From Knufia peltigerae (taxonomy: Eukaryota > Ascomycota > Eurotiomycetes > Chaetothyriales > Trichomeriaceae), in contig JAPDRN010000172.1 of assembly GCA_030247855.1 (NCBI GenBank), positions 1 through 64,000 of the forward strand: a DNA stretch of 64,000 nt, read 5' to 3'. Positions 9,627 through 21,500 of this stretch are shown here, in pieces. The position numbers and the translations under genes are program-made. Positions within the stretch are counted from its first letter, which is position 1; the number at the start of each line of letters is the position of its first letter. The notes beneath the pieces are model-generated. The model was not told where the DNA came from and ran no database searches. It was given only the letters and a program-made list of their open reading frames with translations.

Positions 9627-11540
9627 ATGACGGAGGCCTTCATTCGCCTCTTGACCACGTTGGTCTCACTGATTTCAGTCGCGGTCTTGACCACAGTCTT
9701 GAAGCAACTCCTAGACCGAAACCGTCACAGACCACCGGTAGTCTGGCACTGGCTTCCATGGCTTGGTAGTACAGTTGACTACGGCAAAGACCCGTACAAT
9801 TTCTTCTTCAAGTGCCGAGAAAAGGTCGCCATGTACGCTTTAAGTGATGGAAATATGTACTGACACTCGCGGCAGTATGGCGACTGTTTCACCTTTGGGC
9901 TTCTTGGAATGAAAGTCACCGTTTTCTTGGGAGCCAAAGGCAACAACTTCATTCTCAATGGCAAACTCAAAGACCTCAATGCTGAGGTTCGTACTGTCAG
10001 GAGTTACAAGTTGACATGGCCAAGGTTTCTGACTCCCATCAGGAAGTCTATGGTCCCTTGACTGTACCTGTATTTGGCCGTGGCGTTGTCTACGACGTAG
10101 ATAATGCTCGATTCATGGATCAGAAGAGAGTATGTTGGCCACTTCTGTCAGTGTACTGGTAGTAATGACCTTCAACCTATAGCTTCTGAAAGAAGGCTTC
10201 TCAAGTGGGAATCTACGCGCATATGTCCCTGAATTTGTCAACGAGGTCAACAATTTCATCAAGACCAATGCCGTCTTTAACAGCAAGCAAGGGGGCGTTT
10301 GTGATATTTCTTCGGTATTCTCAGAGATATCCCTCTACACTGCTGCTGGCTCCCTGCAAGGCAAAGAAGTCAGAGACTCTTTCGATGCACAGTTTGCGAC
10401 GTACTATCGGCATTTGGACGACGGTTTCGCACCGATCAATTTCATGCTTCCGTGGCTGCCGATCCCTATCAATCGGCGACGAGATCATGCCCAGAAAGTC
10501 ATGGCCGGGCTATACATGGACATCATCAAGAAACGAAGATTAGAAGGCAACAAAACCGGCAGCCATGATATGCTTTGGGCGCTGCTGGGCGCTCGGTACA
10601 AGGACGGCACCTTGATCTCGGACGAAGAGATGGCAAATCTCATGATAGCCCTCTTGATGGGGGGACAACACAATACCGCGGTAAGGCATGCCATAACGTT
10701 ATGCGGGCGATGGCCTTGCAGTTAAAATTAGCCCTTGCTGATACTTCTTCGGATTGCTGTCGAATTGCTTAGGCTTCAGGGACCTGGGTCATGTTGCATC
10801 TGGCACATCGCCCCCATCTGATCGAAGGGCTCTATCAAGAGCAACGTGTCGTATTGGGCGATGGAGGAGAACTGACCTACGATACATTGCAACAGCTCAC
10901 CCTTCACAACAACGTCATCAAAGAAACGCTCCGCCTACACAGTCCCATCCACTCGATCATGCGAAAGGTACAGCAGCCAATGCAGATTCCGGACACAGAC
11001 GTTGTCGTTCCGGCAGGTCATATCCTCCTTGCTGCACCAGGAGTTCCCTCACGATGCGACGAATTCTTCCCCAACGCCATGGACTGGAATCCGCATCGAT
11101 GGGACAGGCCTGCGGGAGGCGATCAACAAGACGATCAAGACTCGAATGACACGGTTGATTACGGCTACGGCGCCGTCTCTTCCAAAGCCGCACATAGCCC
11201 TTACCTCCCGTTCGGTGCCGGTCGACATCGTTGCGTGGGGGAAACCTTTGCATACGCCCAGTTAGGGGCCATCCTTGCGACGCTGGTGCGATTGTTGCAG
11301 TGGGAACAAGTTGACCCGAAAGCACCTGTCCCAGAGACCGACTACTCTGTAAGTCATTCCTCGCCTTTTTTCCGGTTCTTGCTCGTATTATGTGTGGCGC
11401 TAGTGTACCAGCAGTGACTTGGAAATCTCCTGGTGGTTTGTTGCTCGCCATGTCCATCTTTGCTGACTTGTATGTTGAAAAAGTCCATGTTCTCGCGACC
11501 TATGCATCCTGCCACAATACGCTGGCGACTTCGTCGATAA
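9627..11540 (+). CDS. cyp51: CYP51 sterol 14-alpha-demethylase (P450)
   Basis: Six exons: 9627-9824, 9876-9986, 10043-10129, 10183-10680, 10773-11348 and 11484-11540, total 508 residues. It is an ER-bound P450 that removes the C-14 methyl of lanosterol/eburicol in ergosterol synthesis. Visible features: an N-terminal membrane helix (about residues 5-25); RPPVVWHWLPWLGST; the B-C loop FGRGVVYD with the conserved Tyr near residue 120; the I-helix LMGGQHNTAASGTW (about 289-302); the ExxR motif ETLR (349-352); the DWNPHRWD block; and the heme loop FGAGRHRCVGE with Cys452. The last exon restores the family's C-terminal MFSRPMHPATIRW, which confirms the long 135-nt last intron. It could be one of several CYP51 paralogues, as many filamentous ascomycetes carry two or three. 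The B-C loop reads VDNARFMDQKR, somewhat off consensus. It converges on the laccase gene with ~400 bp between. Confidence 0.93.
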
Positions 11541-11937
11541 TCTCGACCAGTTTTTCCTCGCCGCGAGTCATTCTGATTATACATTGGAAAATGGCCCAAC
11601 GTTGTAGTGTTGGCCGGAACTAGTGAAGATAAAACATGGATGATGGTTGATAGATGGTTACCTGTTTAACTGAAATCTGATATTGTTGTTTCATGTTCAT
11701 GTTCGTACTCGTTCTCATTTTCTTCTTCCTCTTTCCTACCCATGACCCATAAACCGTAAAGTCCTGAGACCGTACACACTCCCCTAAGTACTCGGTACTG
11801 ATACAATGAAATCAAGAAAAAAATTATACGCTCACATAAGACAAAAAAATCTGGCAGGATGCTGCGTGCCGCCCAATAAACATCCCCTTTGCGGAAAAGC
11901 CCCCCAAACCCGCACAACAAATAAATATGGTAAGAGA
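11541..11937. other. 3' spacer between convergent genes
   Basis: Spacer between the CYP51 and laccase stops, AT-leaning, with no supportable feature. Confidence 0.4.
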
Positions 11938-14607
11938 TCAAAGATGGCCATGTCGATGTCTGAATCCGTCACCTATTCTCCGTCTAAAGTTGGACGGTAA
12001 CAGACCAGGCCCCGAGGATTCAGAGAGGCTGTTGCCGCGGCGAACCACGTCAAAGACGGCCCTCCTCTTCCTCCTCAGACCTGACTGCCACGACGCGGGA
12101 ATCCCAAGAGGATTCGACCGTTGCCAGTCACTCAAACTGTCGCACTCGCTCTGGAACTGGTCGGACGCGGCGTAAGGTTTGATCTCGGCCGGTCTCTCGA
12201 TCCACTGCAGGGCCAAACCTCCGTCGACGTGCCACACGATGTGACAGTGCATGAGCCATGCTCCCGGATTGTCGGTCTCAAACCCAATGACGGTGTAACC
12301 CGAAGCCTTATTGGGTCCTTCAGACCCGATCAGCATGGCTGTGTCTCGACGAGGAGGGTTTTCAAAGTTCAAAGTCGAGACCAAATCCGACGTCCAGGTT
12401 GTCGAACCCTGGCCCAAGATCGAAAAGTCGTGGCCGTGCAAGTGCATCGGGTGGGCTGCAAAAAATTGGTTTTGGATGACAAAGTAAACCCATTGGTTTT
12501 GGGCCGTCAGAGTGATGGAATTGGAGATCAACTGGGATGGGTCGACCGCTGTTGAGGTCCCATTCGTCGTCGTCGTGCCGTTGGTGGTGTCGGTGCCATT
12601 GGCGATGGGGGCACTACCGTTGTTGCCGCTGCCAATACCATACTCATATAGCGTCTCGAGCGTGGGTTGTGTGTAATTCACGTTGATGGCGTTGCTGTTA
12701 ATGTACCATCTGAAAACGTTGCCTCCTTGACTCGAAGCGATCCGTGCTACGTTACCGGCCGGCAAGGTCGACACGGTGGCCGCAAAGGCGCTGGAGGACC
12801 CCGCCGATTTCTTGACAAATGGAACCAAAGACGCAATGGGCTCGTCGAGACAGGTGGCAAAGTCTGCGCCCGTCTTGTCGCCGTACGTGGACGTGGGTAA
12901 GATAGGGTCGACGTCGTCGTACAAGATGATACCATTGGCGGCTCCGAGCCCGGTATTGACGGAACTACTGGGGCATCCTGTCTGAGTGACGGCGCGGAAA
13001 AAGTAGCCCGCCGCGGGTTGATTCATTTCCACCACGACATCATACCGTTGGCCGATACCGATGTTGAGCCACTCGGTCTCGTAGGGGACGATGGGGACGT
13101 AGTCGATGGCCATGACGGTCATTTTGTGATCGTCCAAGTGTACCGACCACATGTTTTGCGCGGCCGAGTTGATGAGTCGGAAGAGATGCTTCTTGCCGGA
13201 TTGGACTTTCCAGAGCGCGTGTTGGCCGGCAGATAGGTCAGGCATGGTGTTTTTACCGTTGAGGAGGTAATTTTGCGTTCTAAGAAACTATTAGACACGG
13301 TACAACAAAACATGACTATTGGAAAACGAAACATACCCGGACGGTCCGACGTGACTGATCAGTTCGTTTTGTTGAGCTGCGGTGTCCAGGAACGTATCGT
13401 CAATCATGACGGTACCCATGTCAATGTCATAGTTGGACGTTGCAGGGCCGTGGATGACCATGGGACCTCGAACACCGTCAGCGTATTGAGTCATTGTGTG
13501 AGCGTGGTACCAGCTGCAAAAGTATAAGTTAGTAAGGTCTGAGAAGCCCGAAATTACACATAGAAGACTGGCTGATTCAACTTACCCGGTGCCATATTGC
13601 CTGAGTTGCATGGTGTACGTTCGCGAAGTGCCAGGAGCCATGCCACACTCGGTGATGCCCGGAACACCATCTTGGTCATTGGTGCCGCGTTGCCAGAGAC
13701 CGTGCCAGTGTATAGACGTCGAGTTGGCGGTGAGTTGATTGTGAACTGTCACCACGAGGAGGTCGCCCCAGTTACATTCGATCAGAGGACCGGGAACTTG
13801 ACCGTTGATCGCGAATGCCATTTTTGGTCCACTGCCGTCAAAGTCCATGGTGGTATTTGTGATGGTGAATTCATAAGAGCACGTATTGCCGGTTGAAACG
13901 TCCTTGGTTGAGGTGTCGTCGTTGATGCTCAAACCGTTGCACCATATGCTTCGGTCGGCCGCGGAGTTGCACTGAGAACCCCCCGTTATGGGACCGTTGG
14001 GCGCGGAAACATTGGAAGCTGGCGAGCCAGGTTCTGGGAAGGAGCCGTTGGGAAAGTTTGTATAGGTCGGTGCTGGCTTCGTAGCGGTAGATGACGGCGC
14101 TTCTCCCGTCCAGGTGAAGACATCGCCATCAGTTCCAATAGTGCTCTCGACGATGCTTGTGTGTGTACGCGTAATTGGGCCCAGAGAATCCCCATTGGTG
14201 TTCGCAGGATCGACAACGATAGAGGACGCTTGAGGCGCATCCGTCACCGTGCCTATAGGGTCAACGGCATATGATCCTGTCGGCGAAGCTGCCGTCTGTG
14301 TCGGAGCAAAAACAATAGGAGGGAATGGTCGGCCGGAGCCATCGACCGTTACTGTGGTTGTGGCGCAGAAGCCAGGGCCAACGAAGACGGTCGAATGGTA
14401 TACGGTCTTGGTCGTCTCCTTCCACACAGTTGTGGTTTCTGTTTGTGTGACTGTAGCCGTCGCAGGAGAGATCCTTTCGACGTGAAAAGTCTCAGTGGCT
14501 CGTCGATTGATAGGATTAACGGCGGCGGGTTCGTTCCAGTTCTCTGCGGAAACATTTGCGCTCAATCCCAGAGCCAGTATTAGGCCCGACACCCTCGAGA
14601 TCCGCAT
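11938..14607 (-). CDS. secreted multicopper oxidase (ascomycete laccase-type)
   Basis: Exons on the minus strand: 14607-13586, 13513-13337 and 13279-11938, 846 residues. The start was chosen at 14607 because it opens directly into a signal peptide (MRISRVSGLILALGLSANVSA). All four copper-binding loops are intact: HWHG at ~300, HAH at 344-346, HPMHLHGHDF at 676-685, and HCHIVWHVDGGL at 744-755 with Leu at the T1 axial position. It should oxidise phenolic or amine substrates at the type-1 copper and reduce O2 to water outside the cell. Unusual features are a ~190-residue Thr/Ser/Pro-rich segment between signal peptide and first cupredoxin domain, a Thr/Asn/Gly insertion near 612-646, and a basic C-terminal tail without the typical DSGL ending. 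Intron boundaries (72 and 57 nt) restore the L2 loop exactly. Confidence 0.92.
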
Positions 14608-16285
14608 CTTGGACTGACTCTCACTTGACTCGAAAAGTACTAAAAATGTAAGAATGCTTTGAAAGAGAAAGGAATGGTCAGGTTGCTTTTTTAAGAGATG
14701 TCTGCCCAAGACACCGTAAATGAGAGACGAGGAATTTTTGTAAAAGAGTGGCAGAGGAAAAGATTTTCCTCAAGGGCCGTACTACTACTGTACCTGCGTA
14801 GACTTGGAGGAGGTTGGTGGTCGCGACGACGCGGGCAGTTTTGAATGTCTTTGACCATCGCATGACTTGGTCTACAAATCCCCAGACTGACCGTCACAGA
14901 CAGGCCCCTTTGACCAAACGAGAAAAGCGTCATCCCCAACAGCGCGTTCGCGTGGTGGGTGAACGCCAGTATGACAGCTCGGCACCCATGTCAATGCTGG
15001 TGTCGACACAAAGGTGAGACTGGACTATTAGCAACGATGGGATGCATTCCCGCCCTCAGCGCGACAAATCATCGTGTCTCGTGAGCGCATCCGAACTGGA
15101 AACTGCGATATCTGCGTCAAATCATTATCTCTTTACGTTGCTGGGTAGCAGCATTATCGATAACAATTTCTCTCATGGAGAGGTGGCGCAAAGACCGAGG
15201 AGAATCAGTGACGGCCAGTCAGGATAACCCTATTCCTTCGGAAGTGGTCTGAGCAGCGTGCAACGGGTGGTTTTTTCTTGCAGTCAGTGAAATTGGGCTG
15301 GTCGGTGCTGTGCCGTCATAGCTCTGGAACTTCTGGGTTTTCGGCCTCACCAGCCTTTGCAGTATCCATGCAGGATTCACCGTGGAACGGATAGCAAGGT
15401 TGTTTTTCTGCTCCTATAACAGGTCAAGAAGATGACTGAACCCACCACTGCTGTTTTGGGACCCCTAGCAAACCCCAAGATCAGCTGCGAGGTGCCAGAA
15501 ATCCAGGTCTTCTCGTAGGCACTGATGGGTTGTGTAGAGAATCGGTGGATTTTCAGGGGTTCGGCCCGCTTTCTAAACCGCTTTGGGCCTCTGACATCGA
15601 CGGGGCCAGAACGCGCGTTATACACTACGGTCGGTGTTGACAAAAATAACAATAGTGCTGGACTTGAGACTTGACTGAGGTGAACTAATCAGGCGTTATC
15701 GATTACGAGAAGGACATATGCAAGATATCTACGTGAATCTGATCCTCATTGCTCGGCCTTGACAATAATGATCTACAAACCCCGGTCGACTGCCATACTG
15801 TTTCCAATGCTGATAGTGTGCTGCTTTGACGGATTCTACACGCTCTCACGCTCGTTAGACGCGTATAGTGCCCTCAGTCCACCTTGCCTTTACAATTGAA
15901 AAGCAACCCGGGTACGAAGAGGGTCGCGAACCGTATTGGAAACGATAGGGACCAGCCGAAGTAAGAGAGCTGAGAGCTCGATGTAAGTCTGATGTGCAAC
16001 ACAGGGGCATTGCGCTCATAGTCGTGATGATCATTGCGTCCCCTGAAGCCGAGAGTTCTTACAAAAAAGCAAATGCGGGTGCTGAGCGCGCGTTATCGTC
16101 CAGGAGCACCAGAGTTCTTTACCAAGGGTGTCTGTCATTATTCGCAATGTATGTAGCTATCTCGTTGGCACTTGCAGCCACGTTATGCATAATGCTCTGC
16201 CCTGCAGACTTTTTTCAAGGCATCTCGCCGTCCGCTGACCCTGAGGAGCCACCAGCTACATACAACATCACACCCTCGAAGGATA
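14608..16285. other. intergenic, no supportable gene
   Basis: About 1.7 kb between two minus-strand genes, so mainly laccase promoter plus the 3' side of the CWF19-like gene. A plus frame at 15994-16296 (100 residues, one or two hydrophobic stretches) begins at a GTG and runs into the antisense of the neighbour; I do not call it. No transposon or tRNA seen. Confidence 0.4.
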
Positions 16286-18020
16286 TTACTTCATAGCAAA
16301 GTCGAATTCCTCAAAGTCTTCTCGCAAACCTTGCGCATCATCCTCTTCTGCTGCTTGCTCACTGCCATCCTTCCGTAGCAGGGCATCCATCCAGTTCACC
16401 CTATTCTCGAGTTTCAAGAGTCCAGCCATCACCTCCCTGCCAAACCAGAGGTTAAACTTCTGGTCGGATGGTAGAGAGAAATACATCGACTTGGAGACAC
16501 CGACCACTTTGTCGCTGTTGCCATTGGTGTGATCAGCCATCTCTACTGGGTCAGTCACCCAAGTCCAGACCCGGAAATAATCAGCTCGAACCGGAAGCTG
16601 ACTGTCGGGCTCACACGTTTGGAATGTAGGATATTCGTGCTTTTCAGCCGAGACTTTGAACGCCGCGTCCACCAAGCCTTTCTTGATCGGCTCGGCCTGG
16701 CAAGCCAGGAGTTGCCAGTGGTGGTGACGGATTCCGGTACGGTTGACTTCCCAACAGACGGCACCAAGTTGTCCCTGACTCTTCGATCCAATCATCTCCG
16801 ACAGAGCTTTCCGAAATTTGTTCATCTCGGCAAACTCGCCTGACAACTCTTCTGGTGCCCTTTTGCCCTGTGCCATTTCATCGGCGGCGTGGTAATACGG
16901 AACGATCATGACATGGCCAGAGAATGAGAGTTGTGGGAATGTCGATGGCAAAGGAAGAGGTCCCCGTGAGGCCGTTACCATGCTCTCATCAGCCAAGGAG
17001 ACTACCAGATGAGTCTTTGCGCCGGTCTTGTTGAGACACATGAAACAATCGTTTGGGTCCTTTGCTCGATCTCGGCGAGAACGTTTCGATCGTCGACCGT
17101 CGTATCCGTCTGCAGAGTATCGATTGTATGACTCGGAGTCGTCCATATTCTGGCGTTTTCTTGGGGGTGATGCCCGCATGAAGGGCGACTCGAGGGGAGG
17201 TCCCACTGTTGGTGGTGGGCGCGAAGTGTCTAGCGAGAACGCCGTCATCCATTCTTTGGTTGGCGCAGACACGCTGGGAAGGCTCTTGAATCTCGTGACT
17301 GGTGCATCCTCGAAAGAGCTGTAGTCTATTATGTGTTTGAAGGGTTCTCGCTCGTAGACGGCCTCTGGACTGCTCGAGAAGTGATACCATGGCTTCAGGG
17401 ATTGACAGAGATTTGAGATCGATCTTGAGCCTGACTCTCTGTCAAGCATTGCAGGGCATTCAATTCTCGAACCGTTCGTAATGGTGGCCGGCCATTGATT
17501 CGTGACCAGAATGTGAGCTGAATGCGCACCATGAAGGCCTCGTGCATCGGTATCGAGATACAGTGCATCACACTTTCCGAGCTTCTGGTTAGCTGCTGAA
17601 TCATTGTGCACGAGTCGGCCTCCTAAGGCGACAATCTTGATTCCTTCAGCCGTCGTCATGGTGCCTTTGCGCCCAAGGTAAAACAGATTTGAGCACAGAT
17701 CCTCGTCGGCTTCTAGCTTTTCTTTGACTGCCTCTGGAAAAGCCGAATCGCCCACGGTGAAATATGTTGGTAAAGGCACATTGATTTGACCAGAGAATAA
17801 TGCTCGCAAATCGTCGACAACAGCTTCGCCATCGCCGCCCGAAAACACATCACCGACGATTATTGCGAGATTGAAATTCTGCTTGGTTTGCAGCTTCGAG
17901 ATCTTTTCGAACGCCTTTTTCAGCTGTCCACCGACGCTGCCAACCACGAGACTAGTAGATCTGGTTAGAAGATTGAATACCAGGAAAGAGGCTTAGAACT
18001 TACATCTTTGCTGAACCCAT
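16286..18020 (-). CDS. CWF19-like / DRN1-type RNA-processing protein
   Basis: Exon 1 is only 17 nt (18020-18004). A 52-nt intron then leads to exon 2 (17951-16286), giving 560 residues that start MGSAKILVVGSVGGQ. The N-terminal ~230 residues resemble the metallophosphatase-like domain of lariat debranching factors (GDVFSGGD, FTVGDSAFP, LGGRLVH). The middle is a basic disordered linker with RRSKRSRRDR. The C-terminal part has the two CwfJ domains: a DCFMCLNKTG Cys motif, a long GHVMIVPYYH segment and the GIRHHHWQLL histidine cluster, then RADYFRVWTWV. Relatives (human CWF19L1, yeast Drn1) act with debranching enzyme in turnover of excised intron lariats in the nucleus; that role is inferred from family. 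Confidence 0.9.
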
Positions 18021-18544
18021 GGTGAGAGACTTTTCTGACTTTTTTTCAAATTGAGGGAGACATGAGGCTCGGTAACTGAATATTAAATATTGAAGGGAGA
18101 TCAGTTTGATATCAAAAATATTCACATTGACTTTAGCGTAGGCGAGCCGAGTCTAAGTGTGGCCGAAAGATCCGTTATGTCCAGGTGAGGCGGCAAAACA
18201 TGTAGGCCCCTACTAATGTTGATCCTGTCTAAGGAAGATACTCTTGAATATCTTTCGTGAAATGAATGTACCGTATGATGAGGTATTTCTGGCTTTGCGA
18301 TCGAGTCTGCAAATTTCATTTCCACGAAAATGCTCCGCAGTAATACAAGTACGGCACACCATTTGAATACCTTCGTGCAAAAGTCATGTGCGGGGAAATT
18401 TCCATCTCGAAGTTGCCTCCAACATAATTTTCTCGACATTTAATCTGCGGACGTTTTCATATGCATTCCGCATAGACGGCCTAATACACACTGGCTGTGC
18501 GAATACATGATGACAAAGTTATGTTGTCGGTGACACATACTAAT
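18021..18544. other. divergent promoter region
   Basis: Shared upstream region of the CWF19-like gene (minus) and UTP20 (plus), AT-rich near 18050-18120. The minus frame at 18122-18439 has no recognisable content. No clear motif seen. Confidence 0.4.
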
Positions 18545-21500
18545 ATGGCGCCCATATCACCTGGGCAGGGTGCCCGTCAGTCTCGAAAACCGAAGAAAAC
18601 TACCGACTTGACAAACCTACACCGATACGAACCTTTCACGAGGCGCATCTCGAGACTGAAGATTGATCCGGTTCATAAGGTGGAAAGAAGAAAGCCTACA
18701 AATGATGAGACGGACTTGACCCAGAGTTACTTCCGATCTGCGCTGGAAGAATGGGCTGAATTGAATCTGTCGCAAACGTTCACGAGTTTCCTCAATAAAA
18801 CGAGCCCTCTTTGCGAAAATCTCCCTCAGTTGTTACACCATGCAGATGCCGTCTTCGAGTTGCTCCTCCAACATGTTGAGAAGAAGGATGCCTTGGCGCT
18901 GGAGCCCCTTCTGAGTCTCGCTGCACATCTTGCACATGATCTCGGGCAGAGATTTGAACATTATTTCTCAAGAATGGTCACATTGGTCGCCCAGGTCGCT
19001 GCTTCTCACGACAGTGCTGATGTGATCGAGTGGTGCTTTACTTGCTTGGCCTGGATGTTCAAGTATCTTTCGAGGTTACTGGTCCAGGACCTTCGGCCTC
19101 TGCTCGACATCATGATCCCATATCTGTCATCCAAGAAAGAATATATTGTCCGCTTCAGCGCCGAATCTCTCGCGTTCCTCCTGAGGAAGGCAGCTGTCAT
19201 GTACCCAAAGAAGAAATCACCCCTGACCTTGGCTCTACAGCATCTATTCGCAAGAAGCAACGTTGGACCTGTGGCTTCCGTATCTTATCAAGTTGGTGTC
19301 ATGAGCCTTTGTGCTGAAAGCGCGAAAGGAATCGATGGGGCTTTACACTCTAGCGCCGACTCGCTTCTGCAATGCTTGTTGGCAGTGTCCAGGCCTATGT
19401 GTGAGCAGCAAGAAACCCGCTCGATCGTTGAAGGCGTCCTTGTTGCTCTTATCCACGATACCGACAGCGCTGGCTTTTATCCGGTCGTTGGTGTCACCCT
19501 TGACATGGTTCGACAATGCACAATCTCCTCAGAGTCGGCACAAATACTGTTTGGATTGAGGCTGCTCACAGTTATCTTGGGCACCCGGAAAGGCTCTAGG
19601 ATCTCTTCTTCCTGGAAGGACGCAATACAAGCATACTCTGGCATCGCTCAGGCGGCAATGAAGTTCCTTGACGAATCCAATATTTCTGAAGAAGAACCTG
19701 ATCTTCGACTTCAGGTGGCTCAGACAATACTTGCGGTTTCCGCTGAAATTCTCACGTTCGCACCCATGGATCAATTACTCCCTCAGTCTCAGAAGATTTT
19801 GGCGCTTCTAGAACATCGTCTAGTACCTGCGCAATTCTTTACGTTTTGTACAGTTTGCGCAGAACTAGGGACTGACAGATTCCCAGATCTGGTACTCCCA
19901 CGACTTCAGCAGTACCTTATCGATCATTGGTCTGCCGATCAGATGAGTACACACTATCTATTGCAGCACCTAAATCATGGTGGAATGACTCTCAATCGCA
20001 AACCAGGCTCGCTAGCTATCGACTGTCCTCGTGGACTGGTTGATGCGCTCATCGGGTCACTCAGCGCAGACAAGACTGAAGGAAGCGATACGGGTGCGCA
20101 GCAATTGGTGGGACAGATCTACTCCTTAAGCAACACCCGACCTCCTCGAGAGCCACGACAAGTTGAAGCGTTAGTTGATGGTTTTGAGAAAGCTGTTGTC
20201 CATGCGTTGCAGGAGCACAGTGGTCTACTTGACCTTCGCCGCCGTGTTGTTCTTGGTTCTGGCCTGAATAGTTATCTCGACCTCGTACCGAACGATAATA
20301 TACGGAGAACCGACCTTCTCTCACTCGTTCAGACGACATCTCCGGACCTTTTTCGCTTTTCTGCGTTTGTGGCTGCCACACGCCGACTTTTCGAAAGCGT
20401 CCATATGGGAAATAATCTTCCAGAGACACGTTTCGACAGCATCCGTTATGTGCTACTTGAGAACCTGTTAAGCCCTTCTAAAAAGCTCAAGGTTGGAAGT
20501 CTGTCTTTACTCTCGCACATGAAGACTTCAGGAAGCGATGAATGGCTCTCAGAAACGGTGGACTTGATGCAAGACATACTTCGAACTCCCTATTTGCCCT
20601 CCGAAGCGCGCAAGATAGCAATGTTCCTCCGACGACTTCCTCAACGTCAAAAGAAGATTGCATCAAATTCGTCATTGGAAAACCTGATACCGTACTTCTG
20701 CCTTGGTCTCGTAGCAAGTTATCACGACCAGACCAGGCAGGAAGTCTGCAATGTGCTGGCACAAATTGTCGAGGTCAGTCCAGTCGAAGAAGCCGTGGTC
20801 AACATCACCATCCAGTGGCTACAGGCACCGACGCATCTATCACTTGTCCAGCGCCATGTTCAGCCACAGCCAAAAACAACATATTCTGCTTTTGAGTCTG
20901 CAGACCTCTCGACCTTGGAGGGACTATGTCAGAAAACACTTCAAGATTTCTCCTCTTCAAAAGACCGATTTTTCGAGCTGGTTGAAGCAGAGCACAGCAT
21001 CGGCCATACGAGTAGTCCGGAAAATGGACGAACTTTGGCGCTCCAGATCCTGTCATCAATTCCTGCGTCGGCGGAACGCCGATCGCGTTTACTTGTCCCG
21101 GTGTTCCTCTCTGCTCCAATGACCCGTGAGCAAGCTCAACAAAAGTCGGGCTCCGATACGTCGACCTCATCAAACACACTTGGTCCAGAGGTGGACGATA
21201 ACGAATGGTCTTTGTCTGATCGTAAAGCTCTGTTGACGCTTTTCAGCAAGTTCATGAACCCCAAAGTATTATTCAGATCATCGGAAGTCTACGAAAAGTT
21301 GCTCGAACTCCTCGGCAATGGCAATCTCGACGTAAGGAAGCTGGCTCTTCAAGCGGTTTTAACGTGGAAACAGCCTTCCTTGACCCGGTATGAGACCTTG
21401 TTATATCAAATCGCCGAAGATAAGTCAACTACCACCGAGTTGGGCACCATGTTAGATGCCTCCGAAGGCGAAGGTGCTATCAGGTCTGAGGATCGTGCTG

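Noticed and set aside
12121..12555. Open frames antisense to the laccase (also 12667-12900, 13018-13236)
   Set aside because: They arise from GC-rich wobble positions in the real gene and show no domain.
15994..16296. 100-codon plus frame with hydrophobic stretches
   Set aside because: Starts at GTG, overlaps the antisense end of the CWF19-like gene, and the only upstream splice option would need a 22-nt intron.
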